Under the pieces are notes generated by a model. The model ran no database searches and had not been told where the DNA came from. It saw only the letters and a program-made list of their open reading frames with translations. 64,000 nucleotides of DNA, taken from contig CAVVQV010000005.1 in assembly GCA_963750495.1 (NCBI GenBank), positions 1-64,000 of the forward strand, in the 5' to 3' direction. The stretch is from JANLYC01 sp963750495 (lineage in GTDB: Bacteria > Actinomycetota > Actinomycetes > Propionibacteriales > Nocardioidaceae). Of this stretch, positions 8,609 to 19,386 are shown piece by piece. Each line of letters opens with the position of its first letter. Position 1 is the first letter of the stretch. A program made the position numbers and the translations under genes.

Positions 8609-9391
8609 TTACGTCACCTCCGACACGGCCGCAGCGATCACGGCCGCGACGCGTTCCGGAGCCTCGTCGGGCAGGAGGAATACCGAGCCTGGGATCGTCA
8701 CCAGGGTGACGTTGGCCGCGGGCTCCAGAATGGCGCGTTCGGCGTCCGTGAGCCCGCCGTCCCCCTTCTCGGCATGCACCACCCACACCGGACCACCGGA
8801 CTCGACCAGCTCCGCCGCGTACTCCCGGTCAGCGGCGATGTAGTCGAGGTACTCCGCACATGGTCGGACCGAGTCGCGGGCTCGGTTCTGTTTCAGATCC
8901 TCGACCAGCTCCTGCTTGTGCGGCTGGGGTACGTCGGCAGACTTGGCCATCAGAGGTACGAGCTTGAGCAGGATCGCCAGCGGCCAACTGCCCACTCGCT
9001 GCGACGCCCGGACTGCGCCGCGGAAGACCCTGGCCTCGTCCTCGGTCGACAAGCTGATGCCAAGGAGCACGACCGGACCGCGGAACTCGCCGCTGAGGCG
9101 CATCTCCAAGGCAACAGTGGCCCCGTGGGAGAAGCCGACGAGCACGTCGCAGCGGTGCTCCCTGGCCAACGCTCCCGCAGCTTGGGCCAGCCCCGGAATC
9201 GACACGTCGCCGGTCACCGGCGCGCCCGCCATGCCCGGCATGGTCGTGGCGACCAGACGAACGCCGGACAGCGCATCATCAGCCATCACCAGGTCGTAGG
9301 AGCGCGCGGCATTGGCTCCGCCCGGCAGGAGAAGGACGGACCGCTTCGCATCTTGTGGCCCCGACATCAGAAGCTCCCACGCTTCTCTCAT
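8609..9391 (-). CDS. alpha/beta-hydrolase fold protein
   Basis: 260-residue soluble hydrolase. VLLLPGGANAARSY supplies the oxyanion-hole strand, VGFSHGATVA is the nucleophile elbow with Ser as the likely nucleophile, and PVWVVHAEKGDGG sits where the catalytic acid strand is expected. In place of the usual catalytic histidine near the C-terminus the sequence reads VTIPGSVFLLPDEAPERV, so the histidine is not obvious and activity is uncertain. The gene converges on the mca unit and lies downstream of a regulator gene on the same strand with about 190 nt between. The substrate is unknown. Confidence 0.75.
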   Translation of the reverse strand: MREAWELLMSGPQDAKRSVLLLPGGANAARSYDLVMADDALSGVRLVATTMPGMAGAPVTGDVSIPGLAQAAGALAREHRCDVLVGFSHGATVALEMRLSGEFRGPVVLLGISLSTEDEARVFRGAVRASQRVGSWPLAILLKLVPLMAKSADVPQPHKQELVEDLKQNRARDSVRPCAEYLDYIAADREYAAELVESGGPVWVVHAEKGDGGLTDAERAILEPAANVTLVTIPGSVFLLPDEAPERVAAVIAAAVSEVT

Positions 9392-9582
9392 GGCTACCTC
9401 CGAACGATTGTCTCCCTGCGCATCACGCTAGGACGAGGGAGTCCCGACGGGAATGGCCAAGTCGTGACGATTCCATGACGCCGCGCCACCGCTCCCGACG
9501 TAGCGCCGGCGACTGGGGTCTTCCGCGTGCGGTTCCGCGCTCTCATAGCCCACGAGCGCTCACCCGAGCTGGGTTGTGGGCC

Positions 9583-11430
9583 TCACCTGAAGCGGTAGCC
9601 GACGCCACGGACAGTCTCGATTCGGTCGCTCACAGGGCCTAGTTTCCTCCGGAGGCTGCGAATCACGACGTCGACCGTGTTGCTGCCACCGTCGTAGCTC
9701 GTGCCCCAGACGTCGCGGAGCAGGTCGGCGCGCGACACCGGCGCTGCAGGGTGAGCGGCGAGCGTGTTCAGGACCCCAAATTCGAGCGGCGACAACTGGA
9801 TGCGAGTGCCACCGAGATCGACGCTGCGGTCGCGCTCATCGAGGAATGGCTGATTGCTCTCGCCGAGCTCGGCCGCGGCAATGCCGTTGAGCCACCCGTC
9901 GACGGAATCCGGTCCGAAGTCGAGCGCCGCGAGATGGAACGGTTCGCCGCCGACCTCGATCGGCTCATCGAAAAGACGGAAGCCGAGCGTGCGCAGCGCG
10001 TCGAGGAAGGGCCGGGGGTCGCCTACGCCGAGGTAGAGCCGACCCAGGTGTGGCCGCAGGCGGAAGTAGTCCCGCTTGACATCAAGCAATGCCGCGGCCT
10101 GTACGCCGCTCGGGCTCTCGCCCGTGCCGGCGGCGAGCCAGCGCCGGTGGATCAGTGTCCGCTGGCCAGGAGGCAGTGGGTTAAGCGCCGCGTGTCGCGA
10201 CCACGCTGCGACGACCGGGTCGACACGTTCGAGAGAAGGCGGGATGTCGCGCCACTCGGCGACGATCGAACAGCCGACGACGGCTCCGGTCCGGTCGCGT
10301 ACCGAACGGACCGCGTCAGGCCGAAGGCGCAGCCACGCGTCCAACACCGAGGCGCCCTCCGGTGTCTCGAATTCGTGCCACAACGCCCGCAGAGCTCCGG
10401 CGTCCTCCTCCCGCGACCTCTCGACACTGAAGGTATGGGCAGTCGCGGGGAACATCGCTTCGCGGACGAACGGGTTGTCGATGAGGAAAAGGAGGTCCGC
10501 GGTGAATCGGCGAAGGTCACTCGCGCCCGCCCGCCGTGTCTCGTGCTGGAGGTGGCGCCACGCGGCGGAGCGCAGTTCGCGGAACCGCTCGGGCTCGAGG
10601 GCGCGCAGCCGCGCGGAGACCGCGGCTTGCACCGCATCGTGCAGCCGCAGCCCCTCCGAGGTCACGTCCACGAAGCTGAGCGCGCCGAGTCTCTCCACCG
10701 CGCCGTCTGCGCACGCCATCGCCTCGAGGACACCTGTTGTCACCCTGCGAGGTACCGATGCAGCGTCGAGGAGCCGGCGACCCTCGTCATCGAGGCCGGC
10801 GCGGAACGCGGTGGCCAGCGCGGCGACCACGCGCGGCCCGACCTCGTCGATCGGAATGTGGGCGACGTCTGCCTCCGCAGCGAGCCGAAGCGACAGAGGG
10901 TGGCCCCGCGCAATTCGGCAAATCATGTCAGCGTGGTCCGCTGCCACATCGGCATCGGCCAGGAAGGCCTGAGCGGCCTCGTCGGTCAAACCGACGAGCG
11001 GGAGGATCTCGAGCCCGCCCACTCGGCCCCTCTCGGTCGACCATTCGAGCATCGGAGCGTCACGTCCAGCGATGACGAAGCGCAGTTCCGCCGACACCGA
11101 CGGAACCAATTCGTGCCTCAACCAAGGATCGGCGAGGCGGAACATCTCATAGGTGTCGACGACCACGACGCCCGCGTTTCCTGGCCGCCACCCCGCCGCG
11201 GCGAGCGCCGCGCGAAAGCTCGGCTCCGTCGGATCGATGGCCGCGCAGTCGATCCACCACACCTGAGTGCCGGACTTCCGTACCGCGCACGCGAAAGCGT
11301 CGAGCAGTGCCGACTTACCGATGCCAGCGATGCCGTAGACGAACGCCACCCGCGGCCCGTTCGTCTCGAGGACGCGCTGAAGGGAAGCGAGCTCGCGCTC
11401 GCGTCCCTTCAGCGTGACGCCTTCGCTCAT
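9583..11430 (-). CDS. NTPase with C-terminal OmpR-type winged-helix DNA-binding domain
   Basis: 615-residue multidomain regulator. Residues 33-40 are a Walker A loop (GIAGIGKS), VVVVDTYEMF near 88-97 resembles Walker B, and FVIAGRD near residue 130 looks like a sensor segment, as in AAA/STAND ATPases. The middle (about 350-520) recalls a GNAT acyltransferase fold but I cannot prove it. The last 84 residues form a winged helix of the response-regulator type (LSPLEFGVLNTLAAH, NTVDVVIRSLRRKLG, IETVRGVGYRFR). SARP-like activators carry this domain at the N-terminus, so the order is reversed here. The ATG at 11430 follows the upstream small gene by 19 nt, suggesting an operon. The regulon is unknown. 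Confidence 0.8.
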   Translation of the reverse strand: MSEGVTLKGRERELASLQRVLETNGPRVAFVYGIAGIGKSALLDAFACAVRKSGTQVWWIDCAAIDPTEPSFRAALAAAGWRPGNAGVVVVDTYEMFRLADPWLRHELVPSVSAELRFVIAGRDAPMLEWSTERGRVGGLEILPLVGLTDEAAQAFLADADVAADHADMICRIARGHPLSLRLAAEADVAHIPIDEVGPRVVAALATAFRAGLDDEGRRLLDAASVPRRVTTGVLEAMACADGAVERLGALSFVDVTSEGLRLHDAVQAAVSARLRALEPERFRELRSAAWRHLQHETRRAGASDLRRFTADLLFLIDNPFVREAMFPATAHTFSVERSREEDAGALRALWHEFETPEGASVLDAWLRLRPDAVRSVRDRTGAVVGCSIVAEWRDIPPSLERVDPVVAAWSRHAALNPLPPGQRTLIHRRWLAAGTGESPSGVQAAALLDVKRDYFRLRPHLGRLYLGVGDPRPFLDALRTLGFRLFDEPIEVGGEPFHLAALDFGPDSVDGWLNGIAAAELGESNQPFLDERDRSVDLGGTRIQLSPLEFGVLNTLAAHPAAPVSRADLLRDVWGTSYDGGSNTVDVVIRSLRRKLGPVSDRIETVRGVGYRFR

Positions 11431-11449
11431 CGCAACAAGAGTGCCAGCC

Positions 11450-11770
11450 TCAGACGCCCGCCGTCTCCACCAGACCACGGGTAACACGGGTAGGCCCGTC
11501 GAGTACGCCGAAGCGACGCACCGAGATGTTCGCGAGGCCGGGCGTCGCGCGGACTCCGGCGAACAGGTCCGACTGAAGGTAGTCGTCGACGGCCTGGTCG
11601 GACTCGAACGTGTACACGCCGCCGAAGGTCCCCTCGGCGCGGTCGGCGAGCCAGACCTTCGAAGCAAGTCCTGGGACGGCGGCAAAAGCAGGAGCGAGCT
11701 CATCGCACGCGCTCACGAATTCCTCCTCGGAGAGACCGTCAAGGTTGAAGTTCACGATAAGGATCTGCAT
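11450..11770 (-). CDS. small dimeric-barrel monooxygenase-like (YdhR-type) protein
   Basis: 106-residue protein beginning MQILIVNFNLDGLSEEEFVS. It has the alternating strand-helix pattern of the alpha+beta dimeric ferredoxin-like barrels found in YdhR/ABM-type monooxygenases, and AEGTFGGVYTFES is typical of that fold. The ATG at 11770 is preceded by GGAGGT at good spacing. It ends 19 nt before the NTPase/winged-helix gene, so the two probably form one transcript and the regulator may respond to the same stimulus. The enzymatic role is inferred from fold only. Confidence 0.7.
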   Translation of the reverse strand: MQILIVNFNLDGLSEEEFVSACDELAPAFAAVPGLASKVWLADRAEGTFGGVYTFESDQAVDDYLQSDLFAGVRATPGLANISVRRFGVLDGPTRVTRGLVETAGV

Positions 11771-12012
11771 AGCGACCTCCTTGGCCCGGGCCGGCGGCCC
11801 ACAAGACGACGATGGCGTGCCGCCGAGCTGCGCAGATGAGGAGTTGATGAGGATCGGGGTTCGGCGTTCAGGTGCTGCGCGAACGACGTCACGGCGCGAG
11901 CGCGAGGTCCGCAGGTGCCTTTTGTCGCCTGCGCATGTCCGCACCCGCCACGGCCGTGCGCTGCCGCGCAAGGGTCCCGGTCTCTCTGCGGAGGCAGCGT
12001 GGGCTTCCTGCG

Positions 12013-12034
12013 AGGAGGCATGCGCATGCCTCCT
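12013..12034. promoter_or_regulatory. perfect 22-bp palindrome in a 390-nt intergenic region
   Basis: AGGAGGCATGC at 12013-12023 is followed directly by its exact reverse complement, with no spacer. It lies between the divergent monooxygenase-like gene (start 11770) and the thioredoxin-domain gene (start 12164). The zero spacer favours protein binding over an RNA hairpin. The rest of 11771-12163 has no gene. A GGCCCCTCGACAAGCTCAGG stretch near 12053 resembles short dispersed palindromic repeats known from related genera. Confidence 0.45.
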
Positions 12035-12163
12035 AGGGTGGGCAGGTGGGCCCCTCGACAAGCTCAGGAACCGGAGAAGGGCCTGAGAATCTGCTTGGTT
12101 GTATCAGTCCCGTGTATCAGTCGGGCCAAAGGAAACGCGTGCCACTCGTCAGGAGTCATGGAA

Positions 12164-14152
<1,989 letters not shown>

Positions 14153-14167
14153 GCCGCCCAGCCTGCT

Positions 14168-14173
14168 TAGGCT
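14168..14173 (+). promoter_or_regulatory. leaderless -10 element
   Basis: TAGGCT, 7 nt before the ATG of the molybdopterin-subunit gene, in the TANNNT-N7-ATG arrangement; no ribosome binding site is present, so translation is probably leaderless. Confidence 0.5.
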
Positions 14174-14180
14174 GTGCGCC

Positions 14181-16469
14181 ATGACCGCGGATGACAGGGT
14201 GCTGCGCACCGAGGACGACCACCTGGTCACCGGGCGCACCCGGTGGACGGCGAACATCCGGCCGCAAGGCTCGCTGCACCTGACGTTCGTGCGCAGCCCG
14301 GTGCCCCACGCCCGGTTCACCATCGACGTCGAGCAGGCGCGGCGCTCTCCCGGAGTCGTCGCCGTCTGGACCGGCAGCGACCTGGCGCGCTGGTGCCCGG
14401 AGCTGTCGAGTCTCGATGACGGTCCGGACATGCCGCTCGTCGCCACCGACACGGTCCGCTACGTGGGAGAAGCCGTGGCTGTGATCGTGGCGCGGTCGAG
14501 CGCCGACGGCATCGAGGCCGGCGAGCTGGTCGACGTCGACTACGACGCGTTGCCGGCGGTCGCCAACGTCGTCGCCGCCCTCGCGGACGGTGCGCCGCTG
14601 CTGCACGAAGCCGTGCCCGCCAACCGTGCGTCCGACGACCGCCGTGGACATGGAGACGTCGAGGCCGCCCTGGCCGTCGCCGACGTCGTCATCACCCGGC
14701 GCTTCGAGCAACCGAGGGTCTTCACCGCCGCGATGGAGCCGCGAGCGATCTCAGTCCAGCCCGAAGGCGACGGCTTCACGATGTGGCTGTCCACCCAGAC
14801 ACCGCACATCGTTCGCCACCTGCTCGCCGAGGCCACGGGGATCGACCAGGACCGGCTGCGCGTCATCGCCCCCGACGTCGGCGGCGGCTTCGGTGGCAAG
14901 TTCTTCTACGCCGAGGAGGTCGTCGCGCTACTCGCCTGCCGCGAGCTCAACCGCCCGGTGGTGTGGACGGCGACCCGCAGCGAGGACTTCCAGACCACGT
15001 TCCACGGCCGCGCGCTGATCCAGGACGTGACGATCGCAGCCACGAGTGCAGGAGAGATCACCGCCCTCGACGTGCACCTCATCGGTGACTCGGGTGCCTA
15101 TGTCTCGCCCCTGGGACCGGGGGCAGCGATGGGTGGCGCACGGATGTACCCGGGCATCTATCGCATCCCGAACTACCGGTTCCACTGCGAGTGCGCGTTC
15201 ACGAACAAGACCCCGGTCGGCGCCTATCGCGGTGCCGGCCGACCGGAGGCGACCTACGCCATCGAGCGCATGGTCGACGAGCTGGCCGCAGAGCTCGGCG
15301 TCGACCCCGTCGACTTGCGTCGGCAGAACTGGATCCCGGCCGACCAGTTCCCCTACAAGACCAGTGGCGGCGTCACGTACGACGTCGGCGACTACGCGAG
15401 CACTGCTGACGCCATGCTGGAGCTCGGCGACTACGCCGGACTGCGCATGCGTCAGCGCGAGCAGAACATCGACGGTGCCACGATCCGATGGGGAGTCGGC
15501 GTCTCGACGTACGTGGAGGCGTGTGGCGGCGGCATCAAGTACGACGACAGCTCTGTCGAGACCGCGAGCGTGCGGCTGACCCCGGAGGGTGCCGAGGTGG
15601 TGATCGGCACGACGGCGTTCGGCACGGGCCACGAGACGACGTGGGCGCAGATCGTCAGCAAACAGCTGGGCTTGGACGTCGCGGCCGTCAAGGTCGTGCA
15701 GGGTGACACGGACCGGGCCCGGCACGGTTTCGACTCCTACGGTTCGCGCTCGGTCAGTGTCGTCGGGTCGGCCCTGCACGAAGCCGCTGTCGAGGTGCGC
15801 CGACGAGCCACCGAGGTGGCTGCGCGGGTGCTCGAGTGTGACTCGGCTGACCTGGAGTTCGAGGCCGGCATGTTCACCGTGCGCGGCACGCAGGCGTCGA
15901 CGTCGCTGCGCGAGGTCGCCCTCGCGTCGTACGACGACCGGACGCTGACCAGGGATGGCTTCGAGCCGGGGCTGGGTTGCACGCGCACCTCGGACCTCAA
16001 GATCGTCACCTACCCCTACGGGGCGCATCTGGCCGTCGTGGAGGTGGACGTCGAGACCGGCGTGGTGCGCCTGCTCGACTACGTCGGCATCGATGACGTC
16101 GGCAACGTGGTGAACGCGATGATCGTCGACGGCCAGGTGCATGGCGGCGCGGTGCAGGGGATCGCGCAGGCAATGTTCGAGGAGGTGGCCTACGACGAGG
16201 ACGCCAACGTGCTGACGCCGAGCTTCGTCGAGTACGCCATGCCGTCGGCCGCGGACCTGATCACGATGCGTACCGACCGTCGGGTCACGCCAGCCACCAC
16301 GAACCCGCTCGGCACCAAGGGCGTCGGCGAGGCCGGGGCGATCGCGGCGACGCCGGCGGTGATGAACGCGGTGCTGGACGCCCTGCGCCCGTTGGGCGTG
16401 GTCGACGTGCCGATGCCGTGCACGCCCCATCGCGTCTGGAAAGCGATCCAGGCCGCGCAGACCTCCTGA
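14181..16469 (+). CDS. CoxL-like molybdopterin-binding subunit, xanthine dehydrogenase family
   Basis: 762-residue large subunit of a molybdenum hydroxylase. The N-terminal domain contains RYVGEAVAVIVA. The Mo-cofactor region has DVGGGFGGKF near residue 233, the active-site loop AYRGAGR near 348-354, and GTKGVGEAGA with the expected catalytic glutamate near residue 717. AYRGAGR is the loop of form II CoxL-like enzymes, whereas true CO dehydrogenase (form I) has AYxCSFR. CO oxidation is therefore unlikely and an aldehyde or N-heterocycle substrate is more plausible. No iron-sulfur or FAD subunit lies nearby, so partners must be encoded elsewhere. A molybdate importer is 20 kb away. Confidence 0.88.
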   Translation: MTADDRVLRTEDDHLVTGRTRWTANIRPQGSLHLTFVRSPVPHARFTIDVEQARRSPGVVAVWTGSDLARWCPELSSLDDGPDMPLVATDTVRYVGEAVAVIVARSSADGIEAGELVDVDYDALPAVANVVAALADGAPLLHEAVPANRASDDRRGHGDVEAALAVADVVITRRFEQPRVFTAAMEPRAISVQPEGDGFTMWLSTQTPHIVRHLLAEATGIDQDRLRVIAPDVGGGFGGKFFYAEEVVALLACRELNRPVVWTATRSEDFQTTFHGRALIQDVTIAATSAGEITALDVHLIGDSGAYVSPLGPGAAMGGARMYPGIYRIPNYRFHCECAFTNKTPVGAYRGAGRPEATYAIERMVDELAAELGVDPVDLRRQNWIPADQFPYKTSGGVTYDVGDYASTADAMLELGDYAGLRMRQREQNIDGATIRWGVGVSTYVEACGGGIKYDDSSVETASVRLTPEGAEVVIGTTAFGTGHETTWAQIVSKQLGLDVAAVKVVQGDTDRARHGFDSYGSRSVSVVGSALHEAAVEVRRRATEVAARVLECDSADLEFEAGMFTVRGTQASTSLREVALASYDDRTLTRDGFEPGLGCTRTSDLKIVTYPYGAHLAVVEVDVETGVVRLLDYVGIDDVGNVVNAMIVDGQVHGGAVQGIAQAMFEEVAYDEDANVLTPSFVEYAMPSAADLITMRTDRRVTPATTNPLGTKGVGEAGAIAATPAVMNAVLDALRPLGVVDVPMPCTPHRVWKAIQAAQTS

Positions 16470-16642
16470 CCGTTGGCCCGGTGCCTCCCTGCTCCGCGAA
16501 TCGCGGGAAGGTGCAGACCGACACACCGATGGCATCCTGAGGATTTCCGCATTCCGCGGGCGGCCGTGACGGCCAGGCGTCGCGCGGGCTTGGGCCGAGC
16601 CCCTTCGTCGGCGACGATGGTGGAGACGCGAGGAGCCCGCCC

Positions 16643-17410
16643 ATGAAAGAGCCGCACTCGGCTCGTGACACCGAGCGCCTGCGCAGCCTGCTGACCAGGA
16701 CGCGGCCGGCGGTCGGCGGCCTGGAGCGTGGCCAGATCGCCGGGCGTGGGCTGCGTGATCGACGTCGTCGGGTGGTGATGAGCTCGCTGCTCGCGCTGGC
16801 GGTGGCAGCCTTGGTCATCACACCTCAGTTCCTCAACAAGACCCGGACGACGAACCTGCGCAACGACCTGACGAACCGGCTGGCGGGCGACAGCCAGGCG
16901 AGCGGGTCGGACCCCGGTACGACGACGCCGTGCCCGACGGAACCTCGTGCGCAGCCCGCTGACAGCGCACCGGGTGTGGTCCGTGCCGGCGTGTCGTCGC
17001 TGCGGCTGTGCGGGGGAGGTTCGCTCGGCTCAGCGGGAGGTTCTCCCAGGCTGCCGCCCGCCGATGCGTTGTTGCTGGACTCAGGCTCGACGCTTTTCGC
17101 CGACGTCGCTCGACTCCCGGAGGAGCCGGCGAACCATTGCAAGTCGGTGTCCTCCGGGCCGGACGGTTCTGGGCCGTCCAGTCCTGAGGCAAACGCGGCG
17201 TCCAGGCCTGAGGCAAACGCGGCGTCCGGTCCTGAGGCAAACGCGGCGTCCAGTCCGGACCCGTACGTGCTGCTCGTGGGTTACTCGGATGGCACGGTCG
17301 AGCAGCTGTACCTTGCCTCAGGCTGCGACGACATCACCGTGGCCGGCATACGACATGACGCCTCCGCCGTACTGGCGCTGCTCCGCGCCGCCGTCGCCGC
17401 CCAACCCTGA
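16643..17410 (+). CDS. hypothetical membrane-anchored protein with PEANAAS repeats
   Basis: 255-residue protein I do not recognise. A basic cytoplasmic N-terminus with RDRRRR precedes one transmembrane helix at about residues 45-64 (SSLLALAVAALVITPQFL). The exported part is rich in Ser/Pro/Gly and has cysteines in TTPCPTE, LRLCGGG, NHCKSV and ASGCDD, which could form disulfides. Residues near 178-202 are three 8-residue repeats of the type SPEANAAS, encoded by a 24-nt tandem repeat. ATG at 16643 follows GGAG. It is probably a stand-alone gene 173 nt after the molybdopterin gene. Confidence 0.7.
   Translation: MKEPHSARDTERLRSLLTRTRPAVGGLERGQIAGRGLRDRRRRVVMSSLLALAVAALVITPQFLNKTRTTNLRNDLTNRLAGDSQASGSDPGTTTPCPTEPRAQPADSAPGVVRAGVSSLRLCGGGSLGSAGGSPRLPPADALLLDSGSTLFADVARLPEEPANHCKSVSSGPDGSGPSSPEANAASRPEANAASGPEANAASSPDPYVLLVGYSDGTVEQLYLASGCDDITVAGIRHDASAVLALLRAAVAAQP
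17176..17258 (+). repeat. 24-nt tandem repeat inside a coding sequence
   Basis: Three nearly identical 24-nt units at 17176-17199, 17200-17223 and 17224-17247, with a partial fourth, keep the frame. Each contains GAGGCAAACGCGGC. A very similar word, AAGGCAAACGCGGC, occurs 230 nt downstream inside the dispersed element at 17443-17528. Confidence 0.8.
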
Positions 17411-17442
17411 CCCCCCGCGGACAGCTGCCTCTCTGGCCGTGC

Positions 17443-17528
17443 GTTTGCCTAGTTCACAAACCAGGCGGCTTGTTCACAAGGCAAACGCGGCTAGTTCAGA
17501 GGGAAGGTGGCTTGTGAACTAGGCAAAC
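17443..17528. repeat. 86-nt dispersed palindromic element, copy A
   Basis: It begins GTTTGCCTAGTTCACAA and ends with the exact reverse complement TTGTGAACTAGGCAAAC. The interior holds further degenerate copies of the same unit. A second element of identical length and ends lies at 39521-39606. Both copies are between convergent genes, so they may double as terminators. Confidence 0.8.
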
Positions 17529-17553
17529 ACCAACGGCCCGGGGAGAGCGAGCC

Positions 17554-18231
17554 TCAGCGGGCCCCGTAGACGATCATCGAGACGCCGACGTAGTGGACCG
17601 CGAAGGCGGCGACGGTGAAGCTGTGGAAGACCTCGTGGAAACCGAACCACCGGGGGATCGGGTTGGGCCGCTTCAGCCCATAGATGAGACCGCCGGCGGA
17701 GTACAGCCCGCCGCCCACGATGATCAACGTGAGGACCGTCGGCCCGGCCGCGTGCGCGAAGTCGCCCAGCCAGAAGATCGCCGCCCAACCGAGGGCGATG
17801 TACACGGGCAGGTACAGCCAACGCGGCGCACCGATCCAGAGCACGCGGAACGCGATCCCGAGCAACGCGCCGCCCCAGACGAGGCTGAGCAGGATGCGCG
17901 CGTTCCTGCCGTTGAGCAGCATCAGCGCGAAGGGCGTGTAGGTCCCCGCGATCAACAAGAAGATGTTGGAGTGGTCGAGCCGTCGGAGTACGCCATGCCA
18001 GCGCGGACCCCACTGGCCGCGGTGGAACAGGGCTGACACGCCGAACAGCAGTGACGCGGACACCGCGAAGATCGCGGAGGCGACCTTCGTCTTGGTATCC
18101 GGCGCCAGGCTGACCAGGACGATCCCCGCGGCAACACTCAACGGAAAGGTGCCGAGGTGCAGCCAGCCGCGGAGATGGGGTTTGAGCTCGCGCGCAGCCT
18201 CGCGGATTCTCTCAGTTGCGTGCGCGATCAT
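17554..18231 (-). CDS. hemolysin III family (PAQR) membrane protein
   Basis: 225-residue integral membrane protein with seven hydrophobic segments. Family motifs are SALFHRG after TM2, RRLDHSNIFLLIAGTYTP, and FGFHEVFHSFTV near the C-terminus. The conserved Ser, Asp and His residues correspond to the putative metal site of PAQR proteins. The ATG at 18231 has TACCGT 6 nt upstream on the minus strand (plus strand 18238-18243), suggesting a leaderless transcript. It is the equivalent of M. tuberculosis Rv1085c and is divergent from the prenyl transferase gene as there. Whether it is a hemolysin in any real sense is doubtful. Confidence 0.9.
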   Translation of the reverse strand: MIAHATERIREAARELKPHLRGWLHLGTFPLSVAAGIVLVSLAPDTKTKVASAIFAVSASLLFGVSALFHRGQWGPRWHGVLRRLDHSNIFLLIAGTYTPFALMLLNGRNARILLSLVWGGALLGIAFRVLWIGAPRWLYLPVYIALGWAAIFWLGDFAHAAGPTVLTLIIVGGGLYSAGGLIYGLKRPNPIPRWFGFHEVFHSFTVAAFAVHYVGVSMIVYGAR

Positions 18232-18342
18232 GGGTCCACGGTAGACGGGCAACCTGAGAGTTGCAGGGGTAGCCTCTCTCCGGGGGGCGTGATCTTGCCA
18301 ACGCCTCGAGCTTGGTCCCGAAGCGCTCAGGAGGTGCACCAG

Positions 18343-19107
18343 ATGGCGTCCGCTCGGTCACTCGCCTACGAGCTCTACGAACGGCGACTTCTCCGCCAGC
18401 TCAACCCCGACCGCATCCCCGCCCACATCGGCGTGATGTGCGACGGCAACCGCCGCTGGGCCCGCTCCACGGGCGAGCACGTCGAGGGCGGTTACATCGC
18501 TGGCGCCGACAAGATCCCGGAGTTCCTCGGCTGGTGTGATCAGCTCCACGTCGAGCTCGTCACGCTGTGGTTGCTCTCGACCGACAACCTCGCCCGCCCC
18601 GCCGACGAGATCGCGCCGTTGATGCGCGTCATCGAGGAGCTGGTCGACGAGCTCGCGGCGACCGGGCGCTGGCGCGTGCAAGCGGTCGGTGCCCTCGACC
18701 TGCTCCCCGCGACGACGGCCCAGCGGCTCAAGGCAGCCGCGGACCGCTCGGCCGACGTCGACGGCATGACGGTCAACATCGCGGTCGCCTACGGAGGGCG
18801 GCGCGAGCTCGCCGATGCGGTGCGTTCCCTGCTGCACGACCATGCGGCGCAAGGTACGACGATCGAGGAGCTGGCCGAGTTCATCGACGTCGAGCACATC
18901 GCCGAGCACCTCTACACCCGCGGCCAGCCGGACCCCGACCTGGTGATCAGGACCTCCGGCGAGCAGCGAATGTCGGGGTTCCTGCTGTGGCAGAGCGCCC
19001 ACAGCGAGTTCTACTTCTGCGAAGCCATGTGGCCGGACTTCCGGCGCACGGACTTCCTCCGCGCGATCCGAGCCTACGGTGCCCGGGAGCGTCGCTACGG
19101 CGCCTGA
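18343..19107 (+). CDS. cis-prenyl transferase (isoprenyl transferase, UppS family)
   Basis: 254-residue cytosolic enzyme that condenses isopentenyl diphosphate onto allylic primers in cis configuration, feeding polyprenyl-phosphate carriers for the cell wall. Signature residues are HIGVMCDGNRRWAR with the catalytic Asp, the SLxD-like WLLSTDNLARP region, and the C-terminal DLVIRTSGEQRMSGFLLWQ plus EFYFCEAMWPDFR. AGGAGG lies 8 nt before the ATG. The adjacent hemolysin III gene and the position in the locus match Rv1086, a short-chain Z-farnesyl diphosphate synthase. This copy is therefore more likely the short-chain enzyme than the decaprenyl synthase, but chain length cannot be read directly. 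Confidence 0.9.
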   Translation: MASARSLAYELYERRLLRQLNPDRIPAHIGVMCDGNRRWARSTGEHVEGGYIAGADKIPEFLGWCDQLHVELVTLWLLSTDNLARPADEIAPLMRVIEELVDELAATGRWRVQAVGALDLLPATTAQRLKAAADRSADVDGMTVNIAVAYGGRRELADAVRSLLHDHAAQGTTIEELAEFIDVEHIAEHLYTRGQPDPDLVIRTSGEQRMSGFLLWQSAHSEFYFCEAMWPDFRRTDFLRAIRAYGARERRYGA

Positions 19108-19386
19108 CCTGGCGTTCACCCGGGCTACGGCCTCCGACGAGTCCCACCTGTGCGAAATTGTCGCCTGATCCCGTTCATCCCGTGCATGGCGTGTCGTCAC
19201 TGTCCGGTCACCTCCGGCGCCGTACCGTCGGAACTGTCGTCCGACAAGAGGCCGGGCGTCGCGGGAGGCCCAACGTGCAAGACCTGTCAGGGCAGGCATC
19301 GTGCCCTGGGGCGAGTTCTTCCCGGTCCGACTGACACCAAGGACCGGCGAGGCGATGCTCCCGCGCGGTCCGCGAGGGGACACACT

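Noticed and set aside
14181..16469. Aerobic CO dehydrogenase large subunit
   Set aside because: The active-site loop is AYRGAGR (form II), not the AYxCSFR of true CO dehydrogenases, and coxM/coxS are absent.
19150..19386. N-terminal extension of PhoH2
   Set aside because: The Cys/Arg-rich stretch is unlike the family, and a GTG with a good ribosome site lies at 19387.
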